Of a DNA stretch of 64,000 nt, positions 19,241-30,449 are shown piece after piece. The translations under genes and the position numbers were made by a program. The stretch's first letter is position 1; each line of letters opens with the position of its first letter. The notes beneath the pieces were generated by a model that was given only the letters and a program-made list of their open reading frames with translations, had not been told where the DNA came from and searched no databases. Source of the stretch: Gracilariopsis chorda (Eukaryota; Rhodophyta; Florideophyceae; Gracilariales; Gracilariaceae); NCBI GenBank assembly GCA_003194525.1, contig NBIV01000017.1, forward strand, positions 372,001-436,000, written 5' to 3'.

Positions 19241-20215
19241 ATGGCCACTACTCGCTTCGAAGTTCAATTGCAATATGGCCGTCACGAGGTCTTGTGTCAT
19301 GTGAAACAGCTGTTACAAAACAACACACACTGGACTTTCAGCGGTGCAGAATTCGACCTCATTCCGCACCCAGCAACGGTTGCCCTCGCCCGTGACGAAC
19401 AACATACCATTGTAGGCTGTGCAGTGCTAGCGAATCCCGTCCGAGACTCCACTACTTATTGGGTCGGTTTGGTGATTGTGGCGAAGTCGTATCGACGAAT
19501 GGGAGCTGCAACTTCCATGCTCAATAAACTGCTCAGCGGGGTCAGCAATGGATACGTGGCCCTTGCGGCTGCGCTTATGGCTGTTCCACTGTATCATTCG
19601 ATTGGATTTCGAGAGCTGACTCATTTGACTATTGGCTACTGGTGCCTTCTTCTTGACCAGGGAGGGAGCGAAGAAGCTTGTCACATTCAAGATGACGATG
19701 GCCACAATGTACGAACCATCACAGATCACAGCGACGCGTTGCATTCAGCCGCGAAGAGATTGTACACAAAAGTCGCTGGAAACAGAGCTTTCGCTTTGGA
19801 TTACATCTTGAAGCACGCCGTAAAAGGTCAGTGCGTCGCATACCTCAACGAGGACCAACGCAACGTATACGCAGCAGCGTGGATAAGATCTGTGCAAAGC
19901 GAGGGCGGAACTGGTGTGGAAGCATGGTTAGGACCGTTTGTCGGCGGCACTGATCGCACACGCTTGAAACGTGTTCTGCAACGAGTGGCAAGCGAATGTG
20001 CGCGTATGCCAGGCGTGCGGCGGGTGTGTTGTCTTGGTTCGAACGAAGCGCTGTTGGCGGAGGCTGAATTTGAGAAGGTACGCCGCGTTCCGATCATGGC
20101 GCTGCGCGTTGATGACGGCGTTCGCACTGGTTGTGATGTCATGGACCATGTGGAGCTTGCCGCTTCTTCCCCAACACAACGTTATCATGCCCTGTGTGAC
20201 TGGTTTGCCGGTTGA
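19241..20215 (+). CDS. GNAT-family N-acetyltransferase, 324 aa
   Basis: The GNAT fold is recognisable from the acetyl-CoA pyrophosphate-binding motif VIVAKSYRRMGAATSML (about 78-94; the R/Q-x-x-G-x-A type) and the following LYHSIGF (117-123), the usual turn after motif B. An N-acetyltransferase transferring acetyl from acetyl-CoA to an amine is expected; the substrate is unknown. The C-terminal 150 residues have their own alpha/beta pattern and resemble the second domain seen in some two-domain bacterial GNATs (Acetyltransf_18 type), which is an inference. No signal peptide or membrane span. The start is the first ATG of the frame, 45 bp downstream of a TATAATG-like sequence. The neighbouring pogo-like transposon begins 165 bp past the stop. 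Confidence 0.8.
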   Translation: MATTRFEVQLQYGRHEVLCHVKQLLQNNTHWTFSGAEFDLIPHPATVALARDEQHTIVGCAVLANPVRDSTTYWVGLVIVAKSYRRMGAATSMLNKLLSGVSNGYVALAAALMAVPLYHSIGFRELTHLTIGYWCLLLDQGGSEEACHIQDDDGHNVRTITDHSDALHSAAKRLYTKVAGNRAFALDYILKHAVKGQCVAYLNEDQRNVYAAAWIRSVQSEGGTGVEAWLGPFVGGTDRTRLKRVLQRVASECARMPGVRRVCCLGSNEALLAEAEFEKVRRVPIMALRVDDGVRTGCDVMDHVELAASSPTQRYHALCDWFAG

Positions 20216-20798
20216 GAATCGTCGCGAGTGCGAAGGCATAGTCACGCTGTCACGCCCGCGAGCAAGTGGGAAAATGCTTTCCAGGAAAACCCAGTCCGAC
20301 AAAGTGACAAAGATGTAGCCAATGGGCTCCTTCAAAATCAAACCACACTTGCTGAAGGTTTCTCAGAGTAGAGGGGGTACTGTTCCTAAAAGGCTAATTT
20401 TGGACACTTTTCACGCAAAGTACGTGTAGCTTCAAAACCGTTTACTTTCCAGCTTCACAAACTGTGGCAATCGCTTCTGCGTGGTCACTTTCACTGTCTC
20501 GGGACCTCTCAACATTCCAGGACAAAAACCCCAAGTGTGACCGGCGAAACATGTTCTTCGACCAAGCCATGTTCAAAAGGCTTTCACAAGGTCGGCTTTG
20601 GAAAGTCACCAAGACCAACTACGCGCAACACTACGGTTCCAACAACTTCTGACGCTACGTGCATGGCCTCTAACCCTCTTCTCTTTCGCTCGGCCGACAA
20701 CCCATCCAACTCTCTTCGACGTACCTTTTTTTGCGCTGCCAAGCGCTGCCTTTGTACTACAGTTTCTGAACATGCGCACCTGTTTCTCTCTACCCAAC

Positions 20799-21104
20799 TC
20801 ATCTCGACGCTCGCGAACTTTTTCTTTCTGCATTTGTTTCGCTTGACCTTTTTTTATCTTTACGCTGTGCCTCCCGCGCGTTTTGCTTTTCCTTCTCCCG
20901 CTTTTCCGCCAATTTCTCTCTCCTTTCCTTTAACATATCTCCAACAGTTTTGTACTCCGCCGGGGCGCCACACTCAAACGGTATGGATGACGGCTTGGTG
21001 TAACCGGATGACACGAGGAGTTCTTTTCGAGTTTGCACCGGTGTAATAGTCTTCATGATGATGTTATGAGTGGTTTCAGCGTTCTGGAAGAGCTGTGTGA
21101 GCAA
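20799..21104 (-). CDS. charged coiled-coil-like ORF inside the pogo element, 101 aa
   Basis: Lies in the same reading frame as the transposase, downstream of its stops. The C-terminal half is a Glu/Lys/Arg run (KERREKLAEKREKEKQNA) that would form a charged helix. It may be the tail of a once longer transposase or a second small protein of the transposon. No domain recognised. Confidence 0.4.
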   Translation of the reverse strand: MLTQLFQNAETTHNIIMKTITPVQTRKELLVSSGYTKPSSIPFECGAPAEYKTVGDMLKERREKLAEKREKEKQNAREAQRKDKKRSSETNAERKSSRASR

Positions 21105-21245
21105 CTGCAGCTTTCATTCTACACTATAATGTCCATCAAAAATGGAACGCGCCTTCTCACATACTTCTTTGTCCGTCCGCCGGCGCTGCACACTGCACAA
21201 ACGTGACGATACCGAAGAGATTTTTTGCTCGGAAAGCGAACATTA

Positions 21246-22580
21246 TTACTTTTTGACAACTTTGAAGTTGTCCGAAAATGATGGAGAAAACGGGAACAGT
21301 CCGGTAGACTCGAACGAATCCTTGACGAAATGTGGTGTAATGGTTTCGTGAGCATATACAGCGCAAGCGAGGTTGAACTGTGCGTTCCGTGTCTCAGGAA
21401 CTGCAGAGCGATTGAATGCATCTCGAATGTGACGAAGAGATTCCTTGAATGTCTTGTTGGTCTTTCGATCACACGGTTGAAGTAGGTGTTAAGTATTTGC
21501 AGGCTTCATGACAGGTAAGCACCCATTCTTCTCGCATTCTATAACCCATTTAATCCCTTTTCTGGATGAGTGGCCATCCATTGTGAGAAGGTATGATTTC
21601 TCTTTGGGAACGTGCTTCCGTACGAACTCATTAACGTGCTTAATGAAGATTTCCAGGACTTGGCTTGTCATGGAACCGTTCTCGGACACCACCACCACGG
21701 CATTTTCGGGAATCCACCCTGGTCTTTGGAACTTGCTGCATATCTCCCCACTTTTTTCGTACACAGGTGGTAACGGCTCAAGCCAGCCTGACATACATTT
21801 ATTTCCAGAGACAATATAGAACGGGGGAGCCTTTTCCCCTGATGCAGAGCAGACAATAACGGCGGTGATGTGCTTGTCGACTCCCTGAACTTTGAATGCA
21901 ACTTTGCAACCGCCATGCTTGGATGCCGCAGAACCATAGGCCTTCGTTGCTTTCCTCCACGTAGCATCCAACGCAGTTTCGCCCATGTTCCAAATACGTT
22001 TTGGATCCTGAAGAAGTCCGTCGTGTTGCTTCCCTAGATTCTCTACAACGTCAAAGAACGTTTTGATGTGTTCATAGTTTTCACCTTTGATCTTGGCGTT
22101 ATCCTCGGGATAGTGTGTTTTGTACGAGAGTTCCCTGTGTCGAGCACGAAACGATCGAACAGCATCGTTGGAGGGCAGTCCATGTTTCCACCCTTTACGC
22201 CCATCTGATGCAATACGTCCCATAATGTACCGGAGAGCTTCATTGTCTACGGCAAACCCCAGTTCGGCTGCTTCTACCATGCAAGATACAATCAGTTTTT
22301 CTTCATCTGCGGACAGAATGGTGTGCCGGCCAGCCATTGAATGTGGCAAAACGGAGATGTGACGTGCGATTTCTTCATGGTCCTTGGTTCGTAGAAGGTG
22401 TTTCAGGGTGTATACTAGGCTTTTGCTGAGGGATGTGTGCATGCTGATGTTACGAATAGAGTAATTACGTTTAACATCTTTCAGCATTGCTACTGCAAGT
22501 CCTTTCATTCTCTGCCTTTCTTGAGCAGAAGCATATCGGCGTTTGTGTCGCAGTGTCTGACGACGCATTGAAAGAGCCAT
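21246..22580 (-). pseudogene. pogo-like DDE transposase, inactive
   Basis: A helix-turn-helix N-terminus (residues 1-150, basic, with RRQTLRHKRR) is followed by a DDE_1 catalytic domain. The usual first catalytic Asp is replaced: the NMDET-type motif reads NMGETAL, with Gly near residue 200. VSENGSM and TMDGHSSR (second Asp) follow. The third Asp lies in LLQPCDR, beyond an in-frame TAA at 21489-21491. The frame then ends at a double stop (21243-21248). Total about 444 codons including the stop, usual for pogo transposases. The enzyme is expected to be dead because of both the early stop and the lost Asp. Confidence 0.85.
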
Positions 22581-22930
22581 TTGATCAACGTCTGGCTGTT
22601 AGCGCTCTCAATAGCTTGAGTGGTGAGCATTTCGTTGCTCGCAAGCCTGGGGTTTGTTGTAAAATGATGTCACAGTACTTAACTATTTGTTGGCTTTGAG
22701 CGCGTCTTGTTTGAAAGCGGCGCGTTTTTCAATTCAGTCTCTTCGTCTCATTAATCCAAAACGAATGAGCTCTATGGATCTGGGAACGAACATTGTGAGC
22801 CGATGCTACGGGCCGAAGAAGCTCACTTTCCAATACCGACCCTTTTTGCAAATCGAGCCTTTTAGGAACGGTACGTTGGCCCCAATACAAAACTCCAAAT
22901 CTCGTTTCCTTCGTAAGTCACACCATAGAT

Positions 22931-22952
22931 TGGGAGGATCCAGGAATTGACA
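22931..22952 (+). repeat. left arm of a perfect 22-bp inverted repeat
   Basis: GGGAGGATCCAGGAATTGAC plus one base on each side occurs here and, inverted, at 31535-31556. Similarity continues for about 20 bp inward with an 8-bp gap. The arms bracket the Harbinger transposase, the SCC3 pseudogene and the Myb-like gene, and may be subterminal repeats of one PIF/Harbinger element. Confidence 0.7.
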
Positions 22953-23200
22953 AACTGGGAGAGTGACACGCTTGTATCCAATATGGCGTCGCAAAAACAA
23001 CTTCACTCGCTGCAAGTTTGTCTTTTTGCAGCGGGGTTCTGGTACCCGCTGTAGAACGACAAACGCTGATATCCAGTAAGTCACAAGCAACAAACTCTCC
23101 TTTTACGAATATCAAACCCAACCCACCTCCATGTAACTACCGTCTCCTCAGCTGTTCTACATTATTAACTTCGACAATATGCACTGCGATATCTTTCAGG

Positions 23201-24380
23201 ATGAGAACTGACACAAAATTGTTTGTTATGCTCTTTCTTCTCTGTACTATGTGGTGGAATACAACCATTTTTCGTTTGAACACAGTTTACGCTCTTGAAA
23301 CGCAACAACGCATCTCGAAAAAGAAAAAGTTGAAACGATTCGGGTTAAAAGAAGGTATCCACGCTCAATTCAGCACGTAATGGTAAGAACTGTTATCCTG
23401 TGGGAAAGATGACAATTTTATCGTTTATTTAAAAGTTAACAGATGGCGGTTCTTCCACGATCTTCTTCCTCAAGATGAGACCGTGCGTCAAACTTGTGAA
23501 TATTATTTCCCAAATTCCAAGCATGGCAAGAAGAGAAGACGAAAAGCAGGTTTGCGATCAGTGGACCTTTTGGGATTGGTACTGTGGTATGTGAGAGCGG
23601 CAGATTTTATGTACTTGCTTTGCCCAATATCGGGCCTTGTGCCTTCTAGCGTGAATGCGTGGTTAAAAATACGGATTGATGTTGATTTTGAGAGCTCTAA
23701 AAGCCGGAACCGTACCGGAAGCTCGAACTGAATGGCCAAGTATAGTGGAGATGCAGGATTCTTCAAAACGTCGGGAGCAGTCAAAACCAGAAGCAGCCAT
23801 ATATTTGAAGGGGATATTTGGCGTTGTTGATGGCAGCCGTTTCCGTTGTGCAAGTAACGATCCTTCAGAACTCAGAAGTCGAAGGGTATACGCAGAATAC
23901 AGAGTTTACAAACCTGTTCGTGTGGAACTTCTATGGGGAAATCATCCATGCAGCGATCAACTACCCAGGCTCATGGCACGATTCGAAAATAGCAGGACTT
24001 TCTGGTCTATACTGGCCACGATTGTCTGACGAGGTCACGCCACCGGGGTACGCAACATTGGTGATAGTGCATTCGCAGCCATCATAACAGTAACAAACGG
24101 GAAGTTGTTGCGCTCTAGGAAGTCGAACGATGCGAAACAGGTGCCAAGGTCTATAGAGATGGCGGCAGTAGACTGTGTACTTGAGAAATTATATCCCGCT
24201 TACCGCCAGACTGCGGAGTGGGGTGTGAACGCCTTAAAAATTCCTTTCCGAAGACTTCGTACGATACTGCCAGCTGATTGTGGAAGACGGTTTGATATAA
24301 TTGCGATTTGCTATCACCTAATGACTTATCGAACACGTATAATTGGACATAATGAGATACGGCCAGTGTTTGAGGTATGA
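23201..24380 (+). pseudogene. PIF/Harbinger (DDE_Tnp_4) transposase, degenerate
   Basis: Catalytic blocks in order: GVVDGSRF (first Asp, near 23820), NYPGSWHDSKIA (near 23970), GDSAFAA (second Asp, near 24063) and AEWGVNALKIPFRRL (Glu, near 24215). This is the DDE_Tnp_4 pattern of HARBI1-like transposases. An ATG at 23201 begins an exon of about 176 bp. A 66-bp intron, GTAATG...TTAACAG (23377-23442), joins it in frame to exon 2. Exon 2 carries frame changes near 23665, 23880 and 24060, so no full-length product is possible. All three acidic residues are still encoded, which suggests recent loss of function. The family normally works with a second, Myb-like protein; such a gene lies at 30450-31234. 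Confidence 0.8.
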
Positions 24381-24406
24381 AAATGTTGCGGATGTGGTTG
24401 GTGGTT

Positions 24407-24799
24407 TCACTTACCTGCAATACATGCATTTTTGAACCCCCTTTTCCTCTTAAGCGGCAGCAGCAGGTTCTTGTAGCCGCAATCCGTGCATTGGTACGCA
24501 TGCACATCAACCTTTGCTGGTTCTCCCGAGTGGGGGACATAATCTGGATGTTTCTTATCCGACTCTTGGTCATGTTCTGCCTGTACAGCGGCCTCTTTGG
24601 CAGCCTCTTGCTCACGCTGCTTAATGCGTTGTTGCACGACGCCATCAAACAGCAACTTGGCATGCGCCTCATGCAGACGTAAGGCTGCTGTGGCTGCCAT
24701 GGGTGCTTGTTGCATGTCTTTATGCTCAATTTCATGCGTCACTTGTTGAGCGCAGCTAAGAGTTTCCAAACCCCCCAATGATAACTCTGACAATACCAC
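24407..24799 (-). CDS. hypothetical exon with a Cys-pair motif, 130 aa
   Basis: Unrecognised. A helical Gln/Glu/Ala-rich middle is followed by YQCTDCGYKN, one half of a possible zinc-binding site. The frame runs into ATTGCAG|GTAAGTGAAACC near 24413, a near-perfect 5' splice donor, so this is probably an exon whose partner, perhaps with the second Cys pair, lies further downstream on the minus strand. It overlaps nothing but ends 27 bp from the Harbinger stop on the other strand. Confidence 0.35.
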   Translation of the reverse strand: MVLSELSLGGLETLSCAQQVTHEIEHKDMQQAPMAATAALRLHEAHAKLLFDGVVQQRIKQREQEAAKEAAVQAEHDQESDKKHPDYVPHSGEPAKVDVHAYQCTDCGYKNLLLPLKRKRGFKNACIAGK

Positions 24800-24964
24800 G
24801 TCACATAACGACGAGAAAGAAAATAGTAAAGGGAAGTCTGGAAAAAAGAGAAGAAAACTCGTACTAAGTGCACCGTAACCCGCTTGTATGCATTCCGTAC
24901 TCCTAGCAACAGCTTATAGAATCTTCAGCAACGGTGCCGAGACAAACTGGAAATAAAAGCCGGT

Positions 24965-27900
24965 TTACCATCTTCTCACTATATGCCTTCGAATCAAACC
25001 TTGCTTTGACGTCGGCTTCACTTGCCGTTTTGCATTGCTTGGGGCGTCATTCTTGTTTTCCTTTCCCGTTCTTTCGTTGCGGTTTTCATTAGTTACATCA
25101 TTTTTTTGGCTCGGACCATCTTCGTCACGAACATGAGTTCCCTGCGCCAATCGTTAAGGCCGATTGATTGTGCGTGACCCGCGGCTTCGTTCGTTGGATC
25201 CAAGATCACCAGTAGAACCTTCGACATTCCTGTCAGAAGTTCCTACAGAGATTCTTCCAGCAGACTGCTCAGAGGGTGTACGCTTTCGTCTACTTCCGCA
25301 TGTAGCGTACTTACTTATTTGTTGAGATTGCTGGTTTTCGCGCTGTGGTACGGTATCTTGTGAGACGCCCTGCGATTCTTTTCCACCCCCATCCATCAAC
25401 GATCTTGCTGGACTAGAATATGTTCTGCCCCATCTCTTTTGGGTGGCGCGAGGACTTGCTAGAGTTCCACCCCTATTCCCGGACCTACGAGCCATATGGT
25501 GCTTTTGCTGTGATGCGATGGCTTCCTGTTCTTCTCCGTCGTGGTTGTCACTCTGCAGGTCCGCTCTTCTCGATGGTTCGGATCTGTTCGAATTCAAGTC
25601 GGAAATCTGTTCTTCGAGAACTCCTGATTCATTACCTTGAGAGTCTCTTTGATCGCTATTATCTTGGTCGTTGGGCCCAGCTCTCTGGGTGGCTTTGGGA
25701 GCATTATTTCGAAGGTCCGAATAAGTCCCCAAATACTCTGGTCTTTGCAACTTTGGGCTCGTTTCTCTGTTGTTTGACGAATTATTGGTGCGTCTTGTTC
25801 GCTTTGGGGGATTTATGGATGCATCTGGAACTTCTCTGTTCGCTCTCTTGCGAATTGCGACCGGGGAGTTCTGATACTCCATCATGTTCCTCGCAACATC
25901 CGCTGCTGTCGTCGTGGTTGTCCCATGATCATCTGAGTCCTGTTCAAAGATCCCTTCCTCATATCCATCTTCGTTGTCATCGCTGGAATAATTCTCCATT
26001 CTAGCATAATCTACTCTTGCCTTCTGCCTCGAGGACTTTATAACGTTTGAAGGCTCTGAAGGCGAGGTCTGTGAACTGGGAGAAGTAGGCCGTCTTCGTC
26101 TTCTCTTAGGACGTGGCCCACGTGGGAATCTCGGTCTTTCACTTGCCCTCATCATGGGAGGCAGCTCAGGAGACCTTCCGTCAGCGATGGCTTCAAGAGA
26201 AGAATGGAAATGGTCAAAGAGATGGATCAATTCATCTTCCAACGCTTCTGCATACTTGTTTCGAAGGTCATCAATTGTGTACATCGATCCCATTATACCT
26301 TTGGCATCTTCCTTGGAAAAATGGGGTATCAAGGCAAAACTTGAGAAAGGCAGAACGAACAGTTTTCCTAAAAAGTCTGTGGCATCTGATGTTTCGGCAC
26401 AGTGATCAAAGAGAGCGTGAAGCAGGTCTATAGATCCTTTCGCCTTCAAATCCCGACGATGTTGGAATGAAACACAGATATCGGCCAGTTCGCTGATTAT
26501 ACTCTGCCGTTCTTTCTTATCACACTGCAGCTTGAGCACCTCGTGCAGCGCTCCAACAATGTCTCTTAATAGAGCGTTCCAACGTATTTGGCGCTGTTGG
26601 AGATACTACCGCTACACGCGAAAAGCTGTGTATTCGTTACTTTCTGCTTTGACTTCTTTCCGGGGTTTGATAAGAACTCAAAAAAGTGGAAGGCGAGAGA
26701 TATGTCACGAAAGCAAAGACTGCAAAGATGCCTGAACAAGAGATGCGAAAAATTCTCTTACTTTTCTTTCTTGAAGTGCTGCTTGGCCACGATTTCTTCC
26801 AGATCCTCTAGGGGAAGACAGTTTCAACTCATAGTCAACAAGGGTGGTGACCACGGACCTGATCATGTCCACCAACTTTGGGATCGTTTCTTTAAGGGAA
26901 AGCAAGTCGAGGTCGGGATCTGCAGGTGATTGGTTGTCCGATTCTGTTCGCTTCCGCAAGATCATCAGTGACATATTCTTTTCAATGCCACGACATAGTG
27001 TTAAAATTATAAGAATGCATCGCGAACAAAGTAGCATTACTGCCAAAGGAACATAATCACAGGCGCAGATGTGTTGCAAGATATCAATTACATCAGCACT
27101 TTGGTTACGATATTCTTGAACTTCTTCCAACTCCAGTATCTTTTCATGTGATGTTTGGGACGAGCCCGTCGTAATCAACCGAGATCTTATATTTGACAAT
27201 GACCACATGGCAAAGGCGCATGCTGACCGAGATGCATCAATTGTGACATGATCATTTAGCCCGGATTAATCGCCGTTTCTTTCTTGGAACTCCAAAACTT
27301 CCTTCACAACCTCATATGTGGAAGAGTCAGAATCTACAAGTTCTGTCAAGATTCACGATTGAGACATAAGAGCTGCCACATTATCCGGTTCAGCCTTGGC
27401 GATATCTGTACGGATTTGCAGTGCAATCTCTTTGGAAACTCGTTGACCGCAAAGCTGCAAGGAAGTACAGGTCGCCTTTTTCAAAGGATTCTGTTCAGAC
27501 AGAAAATTGCTTAGTGTCTTTGCGCAAGCTGAAGAGACCTCTTCTGAACCAGTGTGCTTCACCAGTACCCCCAATGATACGCTCTAGCATCGGGGAAAAA
27601 TGGCCATCATGGCCGTGTTGCTCAAATTTTGTGATTGTGAAGTGCCTTGGTACCTGCACCAAAGTACTGATTGTCTTCGGTTCGGATTGGTACTGACTTA
27701 GTAACCTAGGCAGCGGAGGCTGAAAGTGTTTGGACAGCAGAGTCCCCCGGTGTTTCGGGGTCCTAATATTCCCTTTCTCAACTATCCTTACTCGCATAGG
27801 ATCTCCTTTTCTACTGGCTTCCGCTGCAGAGGCCAAGAGCATCTTACGCAATACACCCTTTTCACTATGACTCAAAGCTTGTCCGTCTTTACTCGCCATT

Positions 27901-29410
27901 TCAGGTTCTTGGTCTTCAAGCAGAAGCTCTTCAAAGGCCTGCCAACACCGAACGGAAGGTAAATAATCCCAAACAGCATCCACAGCGAGTGCAGCATCTA
28001 CCCCATCATCTCCTTTTCCTACAATAGCAAATTAGAGTTCCCTTATGTCCTCTTGAGCCCGTTAGACAGGGGGGATTTCTAGCAAAAGTGTATTAAACGG
28101 ACCAGTGGATGTATGCTTCCCGTTCTGTCTTCGTTGGACTTGGCTCCGCTTCAACGCGGACGAAGGAACGTCGCCAATGTCCATCGTAACCATATTTGTC
28201 AAGAATTCTCCTGCCGCACGTCAAATGTCTGTGTGATGATCTTCAAGTGCAATATCACATATCCACGCACACTGAGCAGGTCTCAAGAGTTTGTCAGTAC
28301 TGTTATGTGGCAAACGGAAATTAATCAAGCGGATGGCAGTTGCAGCAACGGTGTCGTCTTTGTCACAAGCCATTTCAATGATGCTATCACAGAAACGCTG
28401 CAGAAATGTTTCGAAGTTCGCAAAATACTCTTTCTTCTTTAGCATACGATGTAGAACCTCGAGGCTTGTCTTTCGAACGACAGCGTCTTTATCATCTGAT
28501 GTACTTGTTATCGGTTTCATCCAAAAACTGATCAGGAAACATCATGATCCATCCTCCCAATGCTGATAGCGACATGGAGCGCACTTCGGCATATATATCG
28601 CAATAGCGGCCAATGAAGATACTTCTGTATACTCTATCTGAAAGTTCTGTGAGCTCACTGTTCTTTGTAGTTAGCTCATCCACCTTGTTAGCAAGTTCCT
28701 TCCCCTTTGAAGAGAGTTCTTTCTTCTTTTCTTTCCCTTGAGCTGCTCGTTTTTTGGGAACGCGCGTGGTGTCGTTACGTTGACTCATCCCAGTACGTCT
28801 CTTTTCTGTGTTCAGTTGTCCTTGAATGCTAGCAAGCCGTTTTCGTAACTGTGTGCCAACTTTTATGAACAAATGTACAAGTCGATACGCAGCAAGGGAA
28901 GCGGAAACTCTGAGAGCTCGAATCGGAGAACTAGACATGGACTCAAGCCAAGGAATAATCGTTTCAAAGCAATCAGTGTCATACAAGACTATATCCGAGG
29001 CCTCAGAGGCAACGTGGGGCCAAAGTCTTCGTACGTTCGACGCACTCTTCGAGATGGCGTATCCTTTGCTAGCACGACGACTTTCTCGGGTGCATCAACG
29101 GCTAGGACTTGGCATAAGTCCCTAACGCTTTCTTGTGGTTCATTGGCGATAATCATGTCCGAAGTGACCAGCTGCTCACGGGAAAAGGTTACAGGTCGCG
29201 CCGCGCTGATGACAAGGAACAAGATGGCTTTCATGGCCTCTGGGCCATTGATAGATACATGAGACATCCAGGCAGTGACAAGTCCGGGTGAGCACGACGG
29301 CTTGTGAATCATACCGTAAAATAATAAAGGAGACTGAACAGAAGAATCTTGGTTCGGTTGTTCGAGAGCCTGATCGTCTTGAAAAGGTTCGTACACAAAA
29401 CCGAGGCATG
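24965..29410 (-). pseudogene. cohesin subunit SCC3/STAG pseudogene
   Basis: SCC3/STAG is the HEAT-repeat subunit of the cohesin ring. Recognisable blocks in order on the minus strand: WMSHVSINGPEAMKAILFLV (near 29240); IRALRVSASLAAYRLVHLF and RYCDIYAEVRSMSLSALGGW (28600-28930), the STAG-specific segment; KDAVVRKTSLEVLHRML (near 28450); RAAGEFL (near 28200); AVWDYLPSVRCW (near 27960); PLPRLLSQY and LVKHTGSEEVSSACAKTLS (27500-27700); and a long acidic, Ser-rich tail (24965-26539). The reading frame changes near 29000, 28490 and 27580, the last at a run of five Gs. About ten in-frame stops interrupt it, near 28220, 28070, 28035, 27352, 27265, 26704, 26672, two near 26600, and 25153. Those around 28050 and 26560-26700 could lie in small introns; that near 28220 cannot easily. 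A TATATA box near 29474 fits a former promoter. An intact copy must exist elsewhere if cohesin is essential here. Confidence 0.75.
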
Positions 29411-29671
29411 GCTGCGACGAATGAGAAGCGGTTAAGGGAGGGTGTGTGATGTGGGCGACGGACAGAGGCGCAATATATACGAAGGCACGGTGGCGCTTGG
29501 CGCACACAGCGACGAGATTGGCAGCGATCTGACAAGCGCAAGATGCAGCGTAGCGCCAGTGCGGCGCCCGCTGCGTGGCCACGTGGTGGGGCCACCATAA
29601 AAGGACCTGAAGAGCAGAGCACTGGCGTGGAGCGCAACTTGCCGATATGACACCTACGTCATAGCATTGCA

Positions 29672-30300
29672 ATGGGCGAGCGGCTGTCGGAGGTGGTGAT
29701 CCCTGCCATGCCCACGCCCTCGCGCACGTGCACGAACGGCACTGCCACTGACGAAGACGCCCACGCCCACACCACCATGACGGCGAATCGCACCCCACGC
29801 CCATGGTGCTTCACACAAGCGCGGACGACTCGTCCGACCAAGTGCTCATGGCGCGCAACATAGTCGCCGCCGCCAGCACGACGCAGCTCAGCACCTTTGT
29901 GTTACATTTCCACCCTCCGCCGTCGCGTTCGCCGAGTAAAACGCCCCGCCGCGGGGTTCAATTTGCGCCGTCGCCATAGCGCCGGACGCGGCCGTGCTGG
30001 TGCTGCTCATTGCCGATCACTCTTCCGCTGTGCTCACGCTGTTGTGACCGCGTTCGCTGCGTCGATTGCTGCGCCTCGGCTAACCCTCCACACCCTCACC
30101 GTCCGTCTCGGCTGCATTCTTCTTAGCCCTGTCTGTTCGCCCGCTCGATCACTTCGCGCTTCGCAAACACATGTTGCCCCCTAATCAACGCGCCGCCTTC
30201 CACTCTATCTCCAAACAACACCACCACCTCCGTCCTCAACAACACACCCCTTCAGGCGCCTGCGCGCCCAATTGGCTTGTGTTCGCCCTCGTCTTTTGCC
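29672..30300 (+). other. GC-rich stretch, possible remnant of a divergent host gene
   Basis: Starts with an ATG at 29672 and diverges from the SCC3 pseudogene. Protein-like composition (for example VLMARNIVAAASTTQLSTF near 29850 and HMLPPNQRAAFHSISKQHH near 30170) appears in more than one frame, with no family recognised. It could be a decayed gene that once shared a promoter with SCC3, or chance frames in GC-rich DNA. Confidence 0.25.
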
Positions 30301-30449
30301 TATCTACTCCTTCTCTCTGATTATTCCCGTCTTCACTCCTATTCCACCCACAAACTATCGCACACATCCGCCACGCTCGTCTTGCTGCCCACCTTGCCAC
30401 ACCACCACCACGCCCCATTGCTACGCGTAAACTGCTTTCTGCACATTTC

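Larger units (their letters stand above)
20380..22871 (-). mobile_element. pogo-like (Tc1/mariner superfamily) DNA transposon, 2492 bp
   Basis: Inverted ends: CTGTTCCTAAAAGGCTAATT at the left (20380) and CCGTTCCTAAAAGGCTCGAT reading inward from 22871, with one difference in the first 16 bp. Both ends abut the dinucleotide TA (20378-20379 and 22872-22873), the target duplicated by this superfamily. A pogo-type transposase lies on the minus strand inside. The well-kept ends suggest a fairly recent element, but the transposase is defective (see its entry). Confidence 0.85.

Noticed and set aside
24151-24735. Minus-strand frame of 194 codons over the Harbinger transposase
   Set aside because: It overlaps the recognisable transposase on the other strand and lacks any domain.
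24965-29410. Reassigned stop codons as the explanation for stops in SCC3
   Set aside because: Other host genes end normally with TAA and TGA, and the SCC3 copy also has frame changes.
29413-29804. N-terminal extension of the first SCC3 frame to an ATG at 29804
   Set aside because: It crosses a TATA-like sequence and is Cys/Ala/Arg-rich with no likeness to STAG proteins.
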